Assembly (NCBI GenBank): GCA_016705325.1
Contig: JADIYJ010000027.1
Coordinates: forward strand, 186,001 to 250,000
Reading direction: 5' to 3'
DNA from: Pseudomonadota bacterium
GTDB lineage: Bacteria > Pseudomonadota > Gammaproteobacteria > Steroidobacterales > Steroidobacteraceae
Length of the DNA stretch: 64,000 nucleotides
The notes beneath the pieces were generated by a model. That model worked only from the letters and a program-made list of their open reading frames with translations, did not search any database and was not told the DNA's origin. Positions 52,541 through 61,398 of this stretch are shown here, one piece after another. A program made the translations under genes and the position numbers. Positions within the stretch are counted from its first letter, which is position 1; the number at the start of each line of letters is the position of its first letter.

Positions 52541-53310
52541 TCCGGCAGGTCGCCACCTGGAACGTGAATTCACTGCGGGTGCGCCTGCCGCACCTGGCCG
52601 AGTGGCTCGCGGCCAACCCGGTCGACGTCATGGCGCTGCAGGAGACGAAGCTGCCCGATGCCGATTTTCCCGCGGCCGACCTGCAGGCCCTCGGCTGGAA
52701 TCCCGCGTTCAGCGGACAACGCACTTACAACGGCGTCGCCATCCTCAGCCGCAACCCCGCCACCGACGTCGTCGCGGGCATTCCGGGCTTCGACGACGAA
52801 CAGCGTCGCGTGCTGGCGGTCTCGCTCGGGAGCCTGCGCGTCATCGACGTCTACGTGCCGAACGGCCAGACGGTCGGCTCGGACAAGTTCGCCTACAAGC
52901 TGCGCTGGTTCGACGCACTGCGCGAGTACGTCGCCGCGGAACTGACGCGTCATCCGCACCTCGTCGTGCTCGGCGATTTCAACGTCGCGCCGGAAGACCG
53001 CGACGTGCACGATCCCAGCGCCTGGGAAGGATCGGTGCACGTGAGCCCGCCCGAACGCGCGGCACTGCAGGCATTGCTGGGCACCGGGCTCGCGGATTGC
53101 TTCCGGCTGTTCGAACAGCCCGAGAAATCGTTCTCGTGGTGGGACTACCGGATGATGGCATTCCGCCGCAATGCGGGCCTGCGCATCGACCTGATCCTCG
53201 CCTCGAGCGCGCTCGCGCAGAAGTGTGGCGCGTGTCACATCGACAAGGCGCCACGCAAGCTGGAAAGGCCGTCGGACCACACTCCGGTCGTCGCGAGTTT
53301 TGACATATAG
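52537..53310 (+). CDS. xth: exodeoxyribonuclease III
   Basis: A 257-residue AP endonuclease/exonuclease III. Active-site motifs are ATWNVNSLRVRL (Asn), ALQETKL (catalytic Glu), VYVPNG, LGDFNVAPEDRDV (Asp, Asn) and SDHTPVVASF (His). It cuts at abasic sites in base-excision repair. The ATG at 52537 overlaps the oligopeptidase stop (ATGA), so its expression may depend on translation reaching that point; the upstream frameshift could reduce it. Confidence 0.95.
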   Translation: MIRQVATWNVNSLRVRLPHLAEWLAANPVDVMALQETKLPDADFPAADLQALGWNPAFSGQRTYNGVAILSRNPATDVVAGIPGFDDEQRRVLAVSLGSLRVIDVYVPNGQTVGSDKFAYKLRWFDALREYVAAELTRHPHLVVLGDFNVAPEDRDVHDPSAWEGSVHVSPPERAALQALLGTGLADCFRLFEQPEKSFSWWDYRMMAFRRNAGLRIDLILASSALAQKCGACHIDKAPRKLERPSDHTPVVASFDI

Positions 53311-53423
53311 AGCCTGGCGCGGACAGAAAACGGCTGAATCTTTCGGGTGCCGGCCTTTCTGGCTCTGGCACTTTCGGGCCAAGAGCATAGACTCGCTCGA
53401 AACCAGTGCGCACCCCAACGCCC

Positions 53424-54422
53424 ATGCAGTTTCGCCGCAGCGATTACGACGTCACCAACACCGTGCAGGTCAGCTCGGTGGCATCCGTGCGCAAGGCCGT
53501 CGAGGAACTCTTTCAGCAGACCTGGCCCGGCACCAACACCGAGCGGCTGACGACGGCGTTCGCCGACTTCGAGCGGTTGTTCTCCGGGCAGTTTCCGGGC
53601 TACCTGGGCTGCGACACCGTCTATCACGACATGCAGCATTCGCTGGACGACACGCTCGCGATGGCGCGCCTGCTTGCAGGCTACGAGCGTACCCACGCAC
53701 CGGAACAGCGCCTGGGCGCCGATCGCGCACTGCTCGGCATCATCGTCGGACTGTTCCACGACTCGGGCTACATCCGCCAGAGCGACGATACGCAGCATCA
53801 TAACGGCGCTGAATTCACCCGCACCCACGTGATGCGGGGCGCGAACTTTCTCTCGCGCTACCTGCCTGTCATCGGTCTCGCCAACTGGGTACCGGTCGCG
53901 ACGCAGGTAATCCACTTCACCGGCTACGAGGTGCCGTTCAAGGACATCCGGCTGGACGACGCGCGCGACCGGTGCGTCGGTCACCTGCTCGGCACGGCGG
54001 ACATGCTCGCGCAGATGTCGGACCGGTGCTACCTCGAGAAATGCCGCGATCGCCTGTACCCCGAATTCGTGCTCGGTGGCGTCGCCATGCAGCGCGAGGG
54101 CGACGGCGGCCTCAAGGTCCAGTACGGCTCCGGGCTCGACGTGCTGCGCCAGACGCCGCAGTTCTTCGAGTTCACGATGCGCACGCGCCTCGACGGTGAG
54201 TTCGGCGCGGCCTACCGCTACGTCGAGAGCCTGTATGGCGGCCGCAATCCGTACCTGGAAGCGATCAATCGCAATCTCGCCTACCTGACCCGCGTGCTCG
54301 AAACGGGCAACTGGAACATGCTGCGACGCTCGCCGCCCGTCTTCACTTGGGAAAAGAATCCCCTGGAAACCGTGCGCTCGCTGGTGATCCGCCACATCCG
54401 CACGGCGGTCGAAGCGACCTGA
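53424..54422 (+). CDS. HD-domain metal-dependent phosphohydrolase-like protein
   Basis: A 332-residue protein. Metal-binding residues typical of an HD domain appear in CDTVYHDMQHSLDDT, GLFHDSGYIRQ, TQHHNGAEF and VIHFTGYE. The C-terminal third (RYVESLYGGRNPYLEAINRN) is unassigned. HD proteins hydrolyse nucleotides or cyclic dinucleotides; the absence of GGDEF or GYP motifs leaves the substrate open. The ATG at 53424 was preferred over GTG at 53406. It stands alone, convergent with the trp operon. Confidence 0.8.
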   Translation: MQFRRSDYDVTNTVQVSSVASVRKAVEELFQQTWPGTNTERLTTAFADFERLFSGQFPGYLGCDTVYHDMQHSLDDTLAMARLLAGYERTHAPEQRLGADRALLGIIVGLFHDSGYIRQSDDTQHHNGAEFTRTHVMRGANFLSRYLPVIGLANWVPVATQVIHFTGYEVPFKDIRLDDARDRCVGHLLGTADMLAQMSDRCYLEKCRDRLYPEFVLGGVAMQREGDGGLKVQYGSGLDVLRQTPQFFEFTMRTRLDGEFGAAYRYVESLYGGRNPYLEAINRNLAYLTRVLETGNWNMLRRSPPVFTWEKNPLETVRSLVIRHIRTAVEAT

Positions 54423-54465
54423 CGCACCGTCGCGGCCTCCGCGGGCGGGCCGCGGACGCCAGGCG

Positions 54466-55263
54466 TCAGGACTTGAGTCGGCGCAGGAACTGCGCCGGAT
54501 CCTCACCGCGCTCCAGCACCTCGACCAGCGCCGAGCCGACGACCACGCCATCGACGTGACCCTGCATGCGCGCGACCTGCTCGGCCGTGCGAATGCCGAA
54601 ACCTGCACACACCGGCACGGGTGACATCGACTTCACGCGATCCATGTAGTCCAGCACCTCGTCCGGCACGGCCACCGACTTGCCCGTGGTGCCGGTCATG
54701 GTCACCGCATACACGAAACCCTGGCTCGCTTCGCACAGCATCCTGAGCCGTGTCGCCGGCGTCACCGGCGTCACCATCTGCACCAGCGCGATGCCGACCC
54801 GGTCGAGTGCGGCACGCATGTCGGCGCTTTCTTCGTACGGCAGGTCGGGAATGATGAATCCCGACACGCCCGCTTTCCTTGCCGCCTCGGGCAACCGCTC
54901 GAGCCCGAACGCGAGCAGCGGGTTCAGGTAGCTCATGAGCAGCACGGGAGCCTGCGGACGTGGCTGCATCGCCTCGAGCTCATCGAGCAGCCACCGCAGC
55001 GTGAAGCCGCCTTGCAGCGACGCGAAGCTCGCGCGCTGAATGGTGGCGCCATCGGCCATCGGGTCGCTGAACGGCACGCCGATTTCGACGACGTCGACCT
55101 CGGTCGCGATTGCGCGCAGGCTCTGCGTGAAATGTGCACGGTCCGGAAAGCCCGCGGTCATGAATGCCACGACGGCAGGCCGGCCGCTCGCGGCCGCGTC
55201 CTTGATTGCCGTGCTGATGCTGTCGCGCGGTCGCGCAGTGCCAGTCGTTATCGGGGTCATCAT
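54466..55263 (-). CDS. trpA: tryptophan synthase alpha chain
   Basis: A 265-residue TIM barrel: catalytic Glu in VEIGVPFSDPMADG, Asp in FIIPDLPYEES, phosphate site GFGIRTAEQV and VVGSALVE. It cleaves indole-3-glycerol phosphate to indole, passed to TrpB through the tunnel. Last gene of the trp operon; its ATG (55263, or the next at 55260) overlaps the trpB stop. Downstream, GCGGCC/GGCCGC (54432-54453) can form a hairpin between the convergent genes, without a T-run. Confidence 0.97.
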   Translation of the reverse strand: MMTPITTGTARPRDSISTAIKDAAASGRPAVVAFMTAGFPDRAHFTQSLRAIATEVDVVEIGVPFSDPMADGATIQRASFASLQGGFTLRWLLDELEAMQPRPQAPVLLMSYLNPLLAFGLERLPEAARKAGVSGFIIPDLPYEESADMRAALDRVGIALVQMVTPVTPATRLRMLCEASQGFVYAVTMTGTTGKSVAVPDEVLDYMDRVKSMSPVPVCAGFGIRTAEQVARMQGHVDGVVVGSALVEVLERGEDPAQFLRRLKS

Positions 55264-56507
55264 CAGATTTTTCCCTTCAGCAGCGTGCGCTGCAACGTCG
55301 GCATGTCCTTGTCGCCACGACCGGACAGGCCGATCAGGATGCGGCAACCAGGGTGTTTCTGCGCATACTTGCGGGCGCCCGCGAATGCGTGCGCCGTCTC
55401 GATGGCCGGCAGGATGCCTTCGTACCGGCTGCACTCCGACAGCGCCTCGAGCGATTCATCGTCTTCGGACGCGGCGAAGCCGAGGCGACCGATGCTCGCC
55501 AGCAGCGCGTGCTCCGGCCCGACGCCCGGGTAATCGAGGCCGGCCGAGACCGAATGCGTTTCCTGGATCTGGCCGTGCTCGTCCTGCAGCAGCAGCGAGT
55601 AGCAGCCCTGCAGCACTCCCGGCGTGCCGTACGCGAGCGAAGCAGCGTTCTGTCCGAGACCCGGACCGGTGCCGCCGGCCTCGAAGCCGAGCAGCTTGAC
55701 CTCGGTGTCCGGAATGAACGGATGGAACAGGCCGATCGCGTTCGAACCACCACCGACGCAGGCCACGACGACGTCCGGCAGCGCCCCCGCCTGTGCGAGC
55801 ATCTGTGCCCGCGCCTCGACGCCGATCACGCGCTGGAATTCGCGCACCATGTAGGGATACGGATGCGGGCCCACGGCCGAACCGAGAATGTAGAAGGTGC
55901 CGTTCGGGTCCGCGACCCAGTCACGCAAGGCTTCGTCGATGGCCGCGCGCAATGTCTTGTCGCCGCCGGTGACCGGCACGACTTCGGCGCCGAGCAGCTT
56001 CATGCGGCCGACGTTCGGTGCCTGCCGTTCCATGTCGATCGAACCCATGTAGACCGTGCACGGCATGCCGAGGCGCGCGCACGCGGCGGCGGTGGCCACG
56101 CCGTGCTGGCCGGCGCCCGTCTCCGCGACGATGCGCTTCGCGCCGAGGCGCTTCGCCAGCAACCCCTGCCCGATTGCGTTGTTGATCTTGTGTGCGCCGG
56201 TGTGCGCGAGGTCCTCGCGCTTCAGCCAGACTTCCGCGCCCCAGCGCTTCGACAGCGCGGCCGCGTACGTGAGCGGCGTGGGCCGGCCAACCCAGGTGCG
56301 CAGCTGCAGGTCGAGCTCGGCCTTGAAGGCGGGGTCCGGCAGGATGTCGCGGATGCCTTGTTCGAGGCGATCGAGCGCCGGCACGAGTGTCTCGGGCACG
56401 TAGCGCCCACCGAACGGGCCGAAGCGGCCGCGCGCGTCCGGAAACTCGCCCCTGAGCGTCTGCGCCAGCAGCGCTTCGCGGTCAATCTCGAGGGCCTGGG
56501 TCTTCAT
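55263..56507 (-). CDS. trpB: tryptophan synthase beta chain
   Basis: A 414-residue PLP enzyme: PLP Lys in HTGAHKINNAIGQ, active-site ETGAGQHGVA, phosphate loop GGGSNAIG. It joins indole and serine. The ATG at 56507 overlaps the trpF stop by 4 bp. The N-terminal extension MKTQALEIDREALLAQTLRG before DARGRFGPFGG is about 15 residues longer than in Escherichia coli. Confidence 0.98.
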   Translation of the reverse strand: MKTQALEIDREALLAQTLRGEFPDARGRFGPFGGRYVPETLVPALDRLEQGIRDILPDPAFKAELDLQLRTWVGRPTPLTYAAALSKRWGAEVWLKREDLAHTGAHKINNAIGQGLLAKRLGAKRIVAETGAGQHGVATAAACARLGMPCTVYMGSIDMERQAPNVGRMKLLGAEVVPVTGGDKTLRAAIDEALRDWVADPNGTFYILGSAVGPHPYPYMVREFQRVIGVEARAQMLAQAGALPDVVVACVGGGSNAIGLFHPFIPDTEVKLLGFEAGGTGPGLGQNAASLAYGTPGVLQGCYSLLLQDEHGQIQETHSVSAGLDYPGVGPEHALLASIGRLGFAASEDDESLEALSECSRYEGILPAIETAHAFAGARKYAQKHPGCRILIGLSGRGDKDMPTLQRTLLKGKI

Positions 56508-57142
56508 TGCTCTATTACTCCCAAAGACGATGTCGCGACCCGCGCATGAGCTGCACGCGCTACGTTCACGAAATTCCGGATCAGCACGGCATCCTTGACG
56601 CCGTGCGTGGCTTCGACGCCCGAGCTCACGTCGATGCCGAACGGCCGCACGGCCGCGATGGCGTCGGCGACGTTCCCGGCATCGAGTCCGCCGGCGAGAA
56701 CGAGTTCGCCGGCCGCGGCCAGGCGCGCCGCCATAGTCCAGTCGGCACGCTCGCCTGCTCCGCTGCGCCCGCTTTCGAGCAGAAACCGGCGTGGCAGTTC
56801 CTGCGCCATTGGCAACGGTCGGTCGGTCCGATACACGGGCAGCACTCGCTGGCCGGCCGGCAGCCGAAGCGTGGCCAGGTCCGCGGCATCGGTCTGCACC
56901 CAGTCGGGGCGCACGGCATCGATCGCGGCGTCGACCTCCGCCTGCGTCGGATGCAGGAATACCGCCACCTTTTCGATGCCTGGCGGCACGTCCGCGGCAA
57001 GGGCGCGAGCCTCTGCCACTGCAAGGTGGCGCGGCGAAGCCGCGTGGAAGACGAAGCCGACCGCATCCGCTCCCGCGTCCACGGCAGCCGCCAACGTGTC
57101 TGCCGTTCGCAGGCCGCACACCTTGATCCACAGGCGCCTCAC
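56504..57142 (-). CDS. trpF: phosphoribosylanthranilate isomerase
   Basis: A 212-residue TIM barrel with the catalytic Cys in IKVCGLRTADT, VGFVFHAASPR, and the Asp-containing C-terminal segment GIDVSSGVEATHGVKD. It converts PRA to CdRP. It is a separate gene rather than fused to trpC as in enterics. The start is a GTG at 57142 overlapping the trpC stop. Confidence 0.97.
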   Translation of the reverse strand: MRRLWIKVCGLRTADTLAAAVDAGADAVGFVFHAASPRHLAVAEARALAADVPPGIEKVAVFLHPTQAEVDAAIDAVRPDWVQTDAADLATLRLPAGQRVLPVYRTDRPLPMAQELPRRFLLESGRSGAGERADWTMAARLAAAGELVLAGGLDAGNVADAIAAVRPFGIDVSSGVEATHGVKDAVLIRNFVNVARAAHARVATSSLGVIEQ

Positions 57143-57963
57143 CGCGCGGCTCCGCGCCCGGCCGCGAGCAGTTCACGGACCGCCTGTGCGGGATCGTCAC
57201 GCTGCATCAGCGTGGTGCCGACGAGTGCCAACCGATAGCCGAGGTGCGCCACGTGCGCAGCATCGTCGGCCGTGATGACTCCGCTCTCTGCCACCGCGGG
57301 CCACTCGCTGGGCAGCCGGTCCCGCAGCCGCTCGAAACGTGCGAAATCGATCTGCAGCGTCTGCAGGTCGCGGCAATTGAGTCCCATCAGGACCTGTTCG
57401 TCGCGGCCGTGGCGTGCAGCGGCAAGCTCGGCGGCGATTTCGAGATCGTGAGCGTCGAAGGCCTCGAGCAGGACAATCAGCCCCTGCTCGGCCGCGGCGT
57501 CGAGCATCGCCACGAGGCGCTCGCGCCCGACCATGCGCACGATCAGCAACACGCCGCCGGCCCCGTTGACCCGCGCTTCGAGCACCTGGTACGGATCGAC
57601 CAGGAAATCCTTGCGCATCGCCGGCACGCCGTAAGGCGCAAGCGTCGTTGCGGCCTGCCGCAGGTGCGAGAGGTCGCCGTCGAACCGCGAGGGCTCGGTC
57701 AGGACCGAGCAGATCGCCGCGCCCGCTTCCGCGTAACCGCGCAGCCGTGCGACGGGATCCATCGTCCGCGCGGAGAGATCGCCCAGCGCGGGCGAGCGCA
57801 GCTTCAGTTCCGCGATCAAGTCAAACCCCTCGGCGGAAAGCTGCAGGCGCGGAAGCGGTGGCAGCGCCGCACAGCGCATGCGCAGTTTCGCATCGCTGAT
57901 CACGGCGCGTGCCTCGACCAATCGCTGCTCGCTGCCAGCGGCCATCTCCGACAGCAGCCCCAT
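57139..57963 (-). CDS. trpC: indole-3-glycerol phosphate synthase
   Basis: A 274-residue TIM barrel: catalytic Lys in IAELKLRSPALGD and MRKDFLVDPYQV, LNCRDLQTLQ, AESGVITADD and the phosphate site LVGTTLMQRDDP. The usual KxxSPS motif is KLRSPA, with Ala at the last position. It closes the indole ring. It overlaps trpF by 4 bp and meets the trpD stop at 57963. Confidence 0.96.
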   Translation of the reverse strand: MGLLSEMAAGSEQRLVEARAVISDAKLRMRCAALPPLPRLQLSAEGFDLIAELKLRSPALGDLSARTMDPVARLRGYAEAGAAICSVLTEPSRFDGDLSHLRQAATTLAPYGVPAMRKDFLVDPYQVLEARVNGAGGVLLIVRMVGRERLVAMLDAAAEQGLIVLLEAFDAHDLEIAAELAAARHGRDEQVLMGLNCRDLQTLQIDFARFERLRDRLPSEWPAVAESGVITADDAAHVAHLGYRLALVGTTLMQRDDPAQAVRELLAAGRGAAR

Positions 57964-59000
57964 CAGGCCGCCCCGCCGATCGCGCGGCCGAACGTCGCGA
58001 GCCTGTCCAGCAGCCGTGCGCCATCGCCTCGGTCCAGAGCATCACTGGCGGCACGAATGGCCGCGTGCGGATCGGCCACGGTGCCTGTCACTTCCAATGC
58101 GAGCGCCGCATTGAGCACGAGCGCGGCACGGTGCGGGCCGCGATCCTGTCCCGTGAACACGGCACGCATCCCGACGGCGTTGTGCACGGCCTCGCCGCCG
58201 GCGAGGGACTGCGGTGTGCAGCGCGCCAGTCCGTAGTCGAGCGGGTCGCGCTCCGTACGAACCACGTGTCCCGGCGTCACGTCGTACAACTCGAAGGGGC
58301 CGCACGGCGTCGGCTCGTCCCAACCGGGCTCGCCGTGCACGACGAACACCCGCTGGATCGGCATGCCGGCCAGCGTTTCCGCCATCAGGCGCGCTGCGTC
58401 CCGGCTGTAGGCGCCGATCAGCCCGAAAGGTGGCTCGGCCGGATTGGTCAGCGGACCGAGCAGGTTGAACACCGTGCGCACGCCCAGCGCACGGCGGACC
58501 GGCGCGATTTCCTTCATGGCCGGGTGATAGTGCGGCGCGAACAGGAACGTGAAGCCCGTCGCCGCGAGGCACTCGCCCGAACGCTGCTCGTTGAGCGGCT
58601 GCGGCAAGCCGAGACACTCGAGCAGGTCCGCGCTGCCGGATCGACTCGAGATCGAGCGGTTGCCGTGCTTGACGACGCGCACGCCCATCGCCGCCGTCAG
58701 CAGCGCGGCGCCTGTCGAAATATTGAAACTGCCCGACGCGTCGCCACCGGTCCCGACGATGTCGATGGCTGGCGGCCCGGGCGGCAAGGTCGGTCGGCGC
58801 GCCAGGCCACGCATCGCCGAGGCAAATCCGCGGACTTCGTTGGCCGTCAGCCCCTTGCTGCGCAACGCGGCCAGCAGCGCACCGGCCATCGCGGGCGCCA
58901 TGGCAGGATCGGTGAGCGCGGCCAGCAGCGCAGCAGCCTCGGGCTCGGTCAGATCCTCACGGTTGAGCAGTCGCTCGAGCGTTTCTCGCAGTTCCGCCAT
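57963..59000 (-). CDS. trpD: anthranilate phosphoribosyltransferase
   Basis: A 345-residue enzyme with the PRPP motifs IVGTGGDASGSFNISTGAAL and KHGNRSISSRSGSADLLE (the latter binds anthranilate/PRPP) and the Mg-site segment. It transfers phosphoribose to anthranilate. It is separate from trpG. It begins 12 bp after the trpG stop. Confidence 0.97.
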   Translation of the reverse strand: MAELRETLERLLNREDLTEPEAAALLAALTDPAMAPAMAGALLAALRSKGLTANEVRGFASAMRGLARRPTLPPGPPAIDIVGTGGDASGSFNISTGAALLTAAMGVRVVKHGNRSISSRSGSADLLECLGLPQPLNEQRSGECLAATGFTFLFAPHYHPAMKEIAPVRRALGVRTVFNLLGPLTNPAEPPFGLIGAYSRDAARLMAETLAGMPIQRVFVVHGEPGWDEPTPCGPFELYDVTPGHVVRTERDPLDYGLARCTPQSLAGGEAVHNAVGMRAVFTGQDRGPHRAALVLNAALALEVTGTVADPHAAIRAASDALDRGDGARLLDRLATFGRAIGGAA

Positions 59001-59012
59001 GGTGCGTCGGGC

Positions 59013-59609
59013 CTAGCGCCGGCCTCCGGTAAACTGCAGGAAGTTACCCATCAGCAGCGGACCCTCAGGCGTGAGCACGCTCTCCGGATGGAACTGCACG
59101 CCTTCGACGTTCAGCTCGCGGTGACGCACGCCCATGATTTCACCTTCCGGCGTGCGGGCCGTGACTTCGAGTATCGCGGGCAGCGTCTCGGGCTTCGCGA
59201 TCAACGAATGGTAGCGACCGACCTGCATGGGTTGCGGCGCACCGGCAAACACGCCTTTCGCGTCGTGATCCACCGGCGAGACCTTGCCGTGCATGAGGCG
59301 TCCGGCGCGCACGACGTCGCCGCCGAACACTTCGACGATCGACTGGTGCCCAAGGCACACACCGAGCACGGGAATGTGCCCGGCGAACGCACGGATCATG
59401 TCCATCGACACGCCGGCGCCTTGCGGCGTACCGGGACCCGGCGAAATGCACAGGTGCGTCGGCTGCAATGCCTGCGCCTGCTCGACCGTGATCGCATCGT
59501 TGCGATGCACGAGCACCTCGGCGCCGAGCACCAGGAACGCCTGCATCAGGTTGTAGGTGAAGCTGTCGTAGTTGTCGACCAGCAGCAGGCGGGGCGCGGG
59601 CCGCGTCAT
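59013..59609 (-). CDS. trpG: anthranilate synthase glutamine amidotransferase component
   Basis: A 198-residue class I amidotransferase: LLVDNYDSFTYNLMQ, SPGPGTPQGAG, catalytic Cys in GVCLGHQSI and His/Glu in VQFHPESVL. It supplies ammonia to TrpE. With only one trpG/pabA-like gene in view it might also serve folate synthesis. The ATG at 59609 overlaps the trpE stop; an in-frame GTG at 59612 is the alternative. Confidence 0.97.
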   Translation of the reverse strand: MTRPAPRLLLVDNYDSFTYNLMQAFLVLGAEVLVHRNDAITVEQAQALQPTHLCISPGPGTPQGAGVSMDMIRAFAGHIPVLGVCLGHQSIVEVFGGDVVRAGRLMHGKVSPVDHDAKGVFAGAPQPMQVGRYHSLIAKPETLPAILEVTARTPEGEIMGVRHRELNVEGVQFHPESVLTPEGPLLMGNFLQFTGGRR

Positions 59610-60997
59610 CACAGCCCCTCCCGCGCAATTTCCAGCGCGCGCCGCAGCACGTCGCTCTTCGCGAACACTTCCCGATACTCGTTCATCGGCACGCTGTCCG
59701 CCACGATGCCCGCACCGGCCTGGAAGCTGTAGGTGTCGCCGTGGAAAACCATCGTGCGGATCGTGATCGCATGGTTCATGTCGCCGCCCGCTCCAAAATA
59801 GCCCACCGTGCCGCCGTAGAATCCGCGCCGTACCGGCTCGAGCTCGTCGATGATTTCCATCGCACGCACCTTCGGCGCACCGACGAGCGTACCGGCCGGA
59901 AAGGCCGCAGCGAACAGGTCGAACTGGTCGCGGCCCGGCGCGAGCCGGCCGCTGACGCCGCTGACGATGTGCATGACGTGGCTGTAGCGCTCGATCGAAC
60001 GGTAGGGATCTACGCGCACGCTGCCGGCTGCGGCCACGCGCCCGAGGTCGTTGCGCGCGAGGTCCACCAGCATGACGTGTTCGGCGTTCTCCTTCGGATC
60101 CGCGAGCAGCCTGGCTTCGTTCGCGAGGTCCTGCGCCGTGTCGGCGCCGCGCGGCAGCGTGCCCGCAATCGGACGCAGGTGCGCAATGCCGCCTTCAAGC
60201 TTCACCAGCGCCTCGGGCGACGAACCGACGATGACACGGTCGCCGAGTTCGCAGAAGTACATGTAGGGCGAAGGGTTCAGCAGTCGCAGCGCCCGGTACG
60301 CCTCGAACGGATCCATGTCGCAACGGCCGGCGAAACATACCGACAGCACGAGCTGGTAAACGTCGCCGGACGCGATGTATTCCTTGGTGCGGGCGACGTT
60401 CTGCAGGAATGACTCTTCCGACAGGCTGGCCGCAGCCGGTCCGAACTTTGTTGCACGGACCGGGCCCGGCAACCCGCCCCGCAACGCCTGGATCACTTCG
60501 CGACGCAGCGCCAGCCGCTCCTGCTCCGGGCCGGCATGCAGCAATGCCGCTCGGCGCGTCAGGTGGTCGAACGCCAGGACCGAACGCGGCGCGACGTAAT
60601 GCGCGTCGGGCACATCCGCTTCGACCCGTGCCCTGGACGGCAGCCGTTCGAAATAGCGCACCAGGTCGTAGCTGGCTGCGCCGACCAGGCCGCCCAGCAG
60701 CGGGAAACCCGCCTGGGTCACGTCGGACCGGGGTGAACGCGCGAGGGCCTGCCGCAGGGAGGCCAGCAGTTGCGCCTGGTCGGCCGGCCGGGGTTCGCGC
60801 ACGCCATTCACGGTCAGGCCGGCGGCATCGAGCCGGTACTCCATGCAGTCACCGAAACCGATGAACGAATAGCGGGCCAGGCGCTCGCCGCCTTCGACGC
60901 TCTCCAGCAGGAAGCGCGGGCGGAACGGTTTCAATTTCAGATAAGCCGACACCGGCGTGTCGAGGTCGGCTGCAATGTCGAACAAGGTCGTCGTCAC
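59609..60997 (-). CDS. trpE: anthranilate synthase component I
   Basis: A 462-residue chorismate enzyme. LLES in RFLLESVEGGE is the tryptophan feedback site. Catalytic segments are IAGTLPRGAD, ENAEHVMLVDLARNDLGRV (cut as EHVMLVDLARND), FPAGTLVGAPKVRAMEII and GAGIVADS. The GTG at 60997, behind AGAGGAG at 6 bp, was chosen. The frame is open up to an ATG at 61048, but that codon lies inside the attenuator terminator stem. Confidence 0.95.
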   Translation of the reverse strand: MTTTLFDIAADLDTPVSAYLKLKPFRPRFLLESVEGGERLARYSFIGFGDCMEYRLDAAGLTVNGVREPRPADQAQLLASLRQALARSPRSDVTQAGFPLLGGLVGAASYDLVRYFERLPSRARVEADVPDAHYVAPRSVLAFDHLTRRAALLHAGPEQERLALRREVIQALRGGLPGPVRATKFGPAAASLSEESFLQNVARTKEYIASGDVYQLVLSVCFAGRCDMDPFEAYRALRLLNPSPYMYFCELGDRVIVGSSPEALVKLEGGIAHLRPIAGTLPRGADTAQDLANEARLLADPKENAEHVMLVDLARNDLGRVAAAGSVRVDPYRSIERYSHVMHIVSGVSGRLAPGRDQFDLFAAAFPAGTLVGAPKVRAMEIIDELEPVRRGFYGGTVGYFGAGGDMNHAITIRTMVFHGDTYSFQAGAGIVADSVPMNEYREVFAKSDVLRRALEIAREGL

Positions 60998-61037
60998 CTG
61001 CGGCTCCTCTGTCGCGGGGGCCCGGGGGACGGACAAC

Positions 61038-61073
61038 AAAAAACCCATCCCACGGTACTGCGCGGAGATGGGT
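61038..61073 (-). terminator. trp operon attenuator
   Basis: On the minus strand ACCCATC and GATGGGT form a stem, extended by CC/GG past one bulged T, followed at once by six T residues. It lies between the leader-peptide stop (61116) and the trpE start, the position of a transcription attenuator. Confidence 0.85.
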
Positions 61074-61115
61074 CCTGGAATCCTGCGAAAGAGACTGACG
61101 CGGCCGGCCCCACTC

Positions 61116-61172
61116 CTAGAAGTGGCGCCACCACCAACGGATATTCAGCGTGTTCTGCGCGGTTACGTTCAT
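61116..61172 (-). CDS. trpL: trp leader peptide
   Basis: An 18-codon reading frame ends MNVTAQNTLNIRWWWRHF: three consecutive Trp codons (TGG TGG TGG) four codons from the stop. It is 42 bp upstream of the attenuator stem. Ribosome stalling at the Trp codons would favour an antiterminator in low tryptophan, as in Escherichia coli. The start codon lies about 4 nt from the predicted transcription start, so translation may be nearly leaderless. Confidence 0.9.
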   Translation of the reverse strand: MNVTAQNTLNIRWWWRHF

Positions 61173-61182
61173 CTCGCATTGC

Positions 61183-61211
61183 AGTATCCACGGGCGGGCG
61201 CGGAGCGTCAA
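61183..61211 (-). promoter_or_regulatory. trpLp: predicted trp operon promoter
   Basis: On the minus strand TTGACG (61206-61211) and GATACT (61183-61188) are 17 bp apart. Transcription would start near 61176, just before trpL. A pyrimidine microsatellite abuts the -35 box. No TrpR operator with the CTAG core was found here. Confidence 0.65.
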
Positions 61212-61293
61212 GGAAGGGGGAGGAAGGAGAGGAAGGAGAGGAAGGAGAGGAAGGAGAGGAAGGAGAGGAAGGGGAGGAAGGGAGGAAGGGAGG
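61209..61293 (+). repeat. 9-bp GGAGAGGAA microsatellite beside the trp promoter
   Basis: Six or more copies of GGAGAGGAA then GGAGGAAGG variants on the plus strand (CCTTCCTCT on the trp coding strand). It starts at the trp -35 box. The unit is nearly the complement of the polA and aroE tracts. Confidence 0.9.
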
Positions 61294-61398
61294 CGCGCTA
61301 CTGTCAGGACCCGCAGGACACGTTCTGGACTCATTCGCTGCGGTCAGCGTCCAACTGCTGACTTAGAATCATGCCGTCCGTACTGAGGGGGGAGCGTA

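Noticed and set aside
57909..59732. 607-codon open frame antisense to trpD/trpG
   Set aside because: Composition is His/Arg-rich and mirrors trp codons; both sense genes are intact.
60998..61048. Longer TrpE starting at ATG 61048
   Set aside because: The extra codons lie in the attenuator terminator and its T-run; GTG 60997 has a strong Shine-Dalgarno.
61116..61334. 72-codon frame containing a Leu/Pro repeat upstream of trpE
   Set aside because: Only its last 18 codons (the leader peptide) lie downstream of the predicted promoter; the rest is microsatellite translation.
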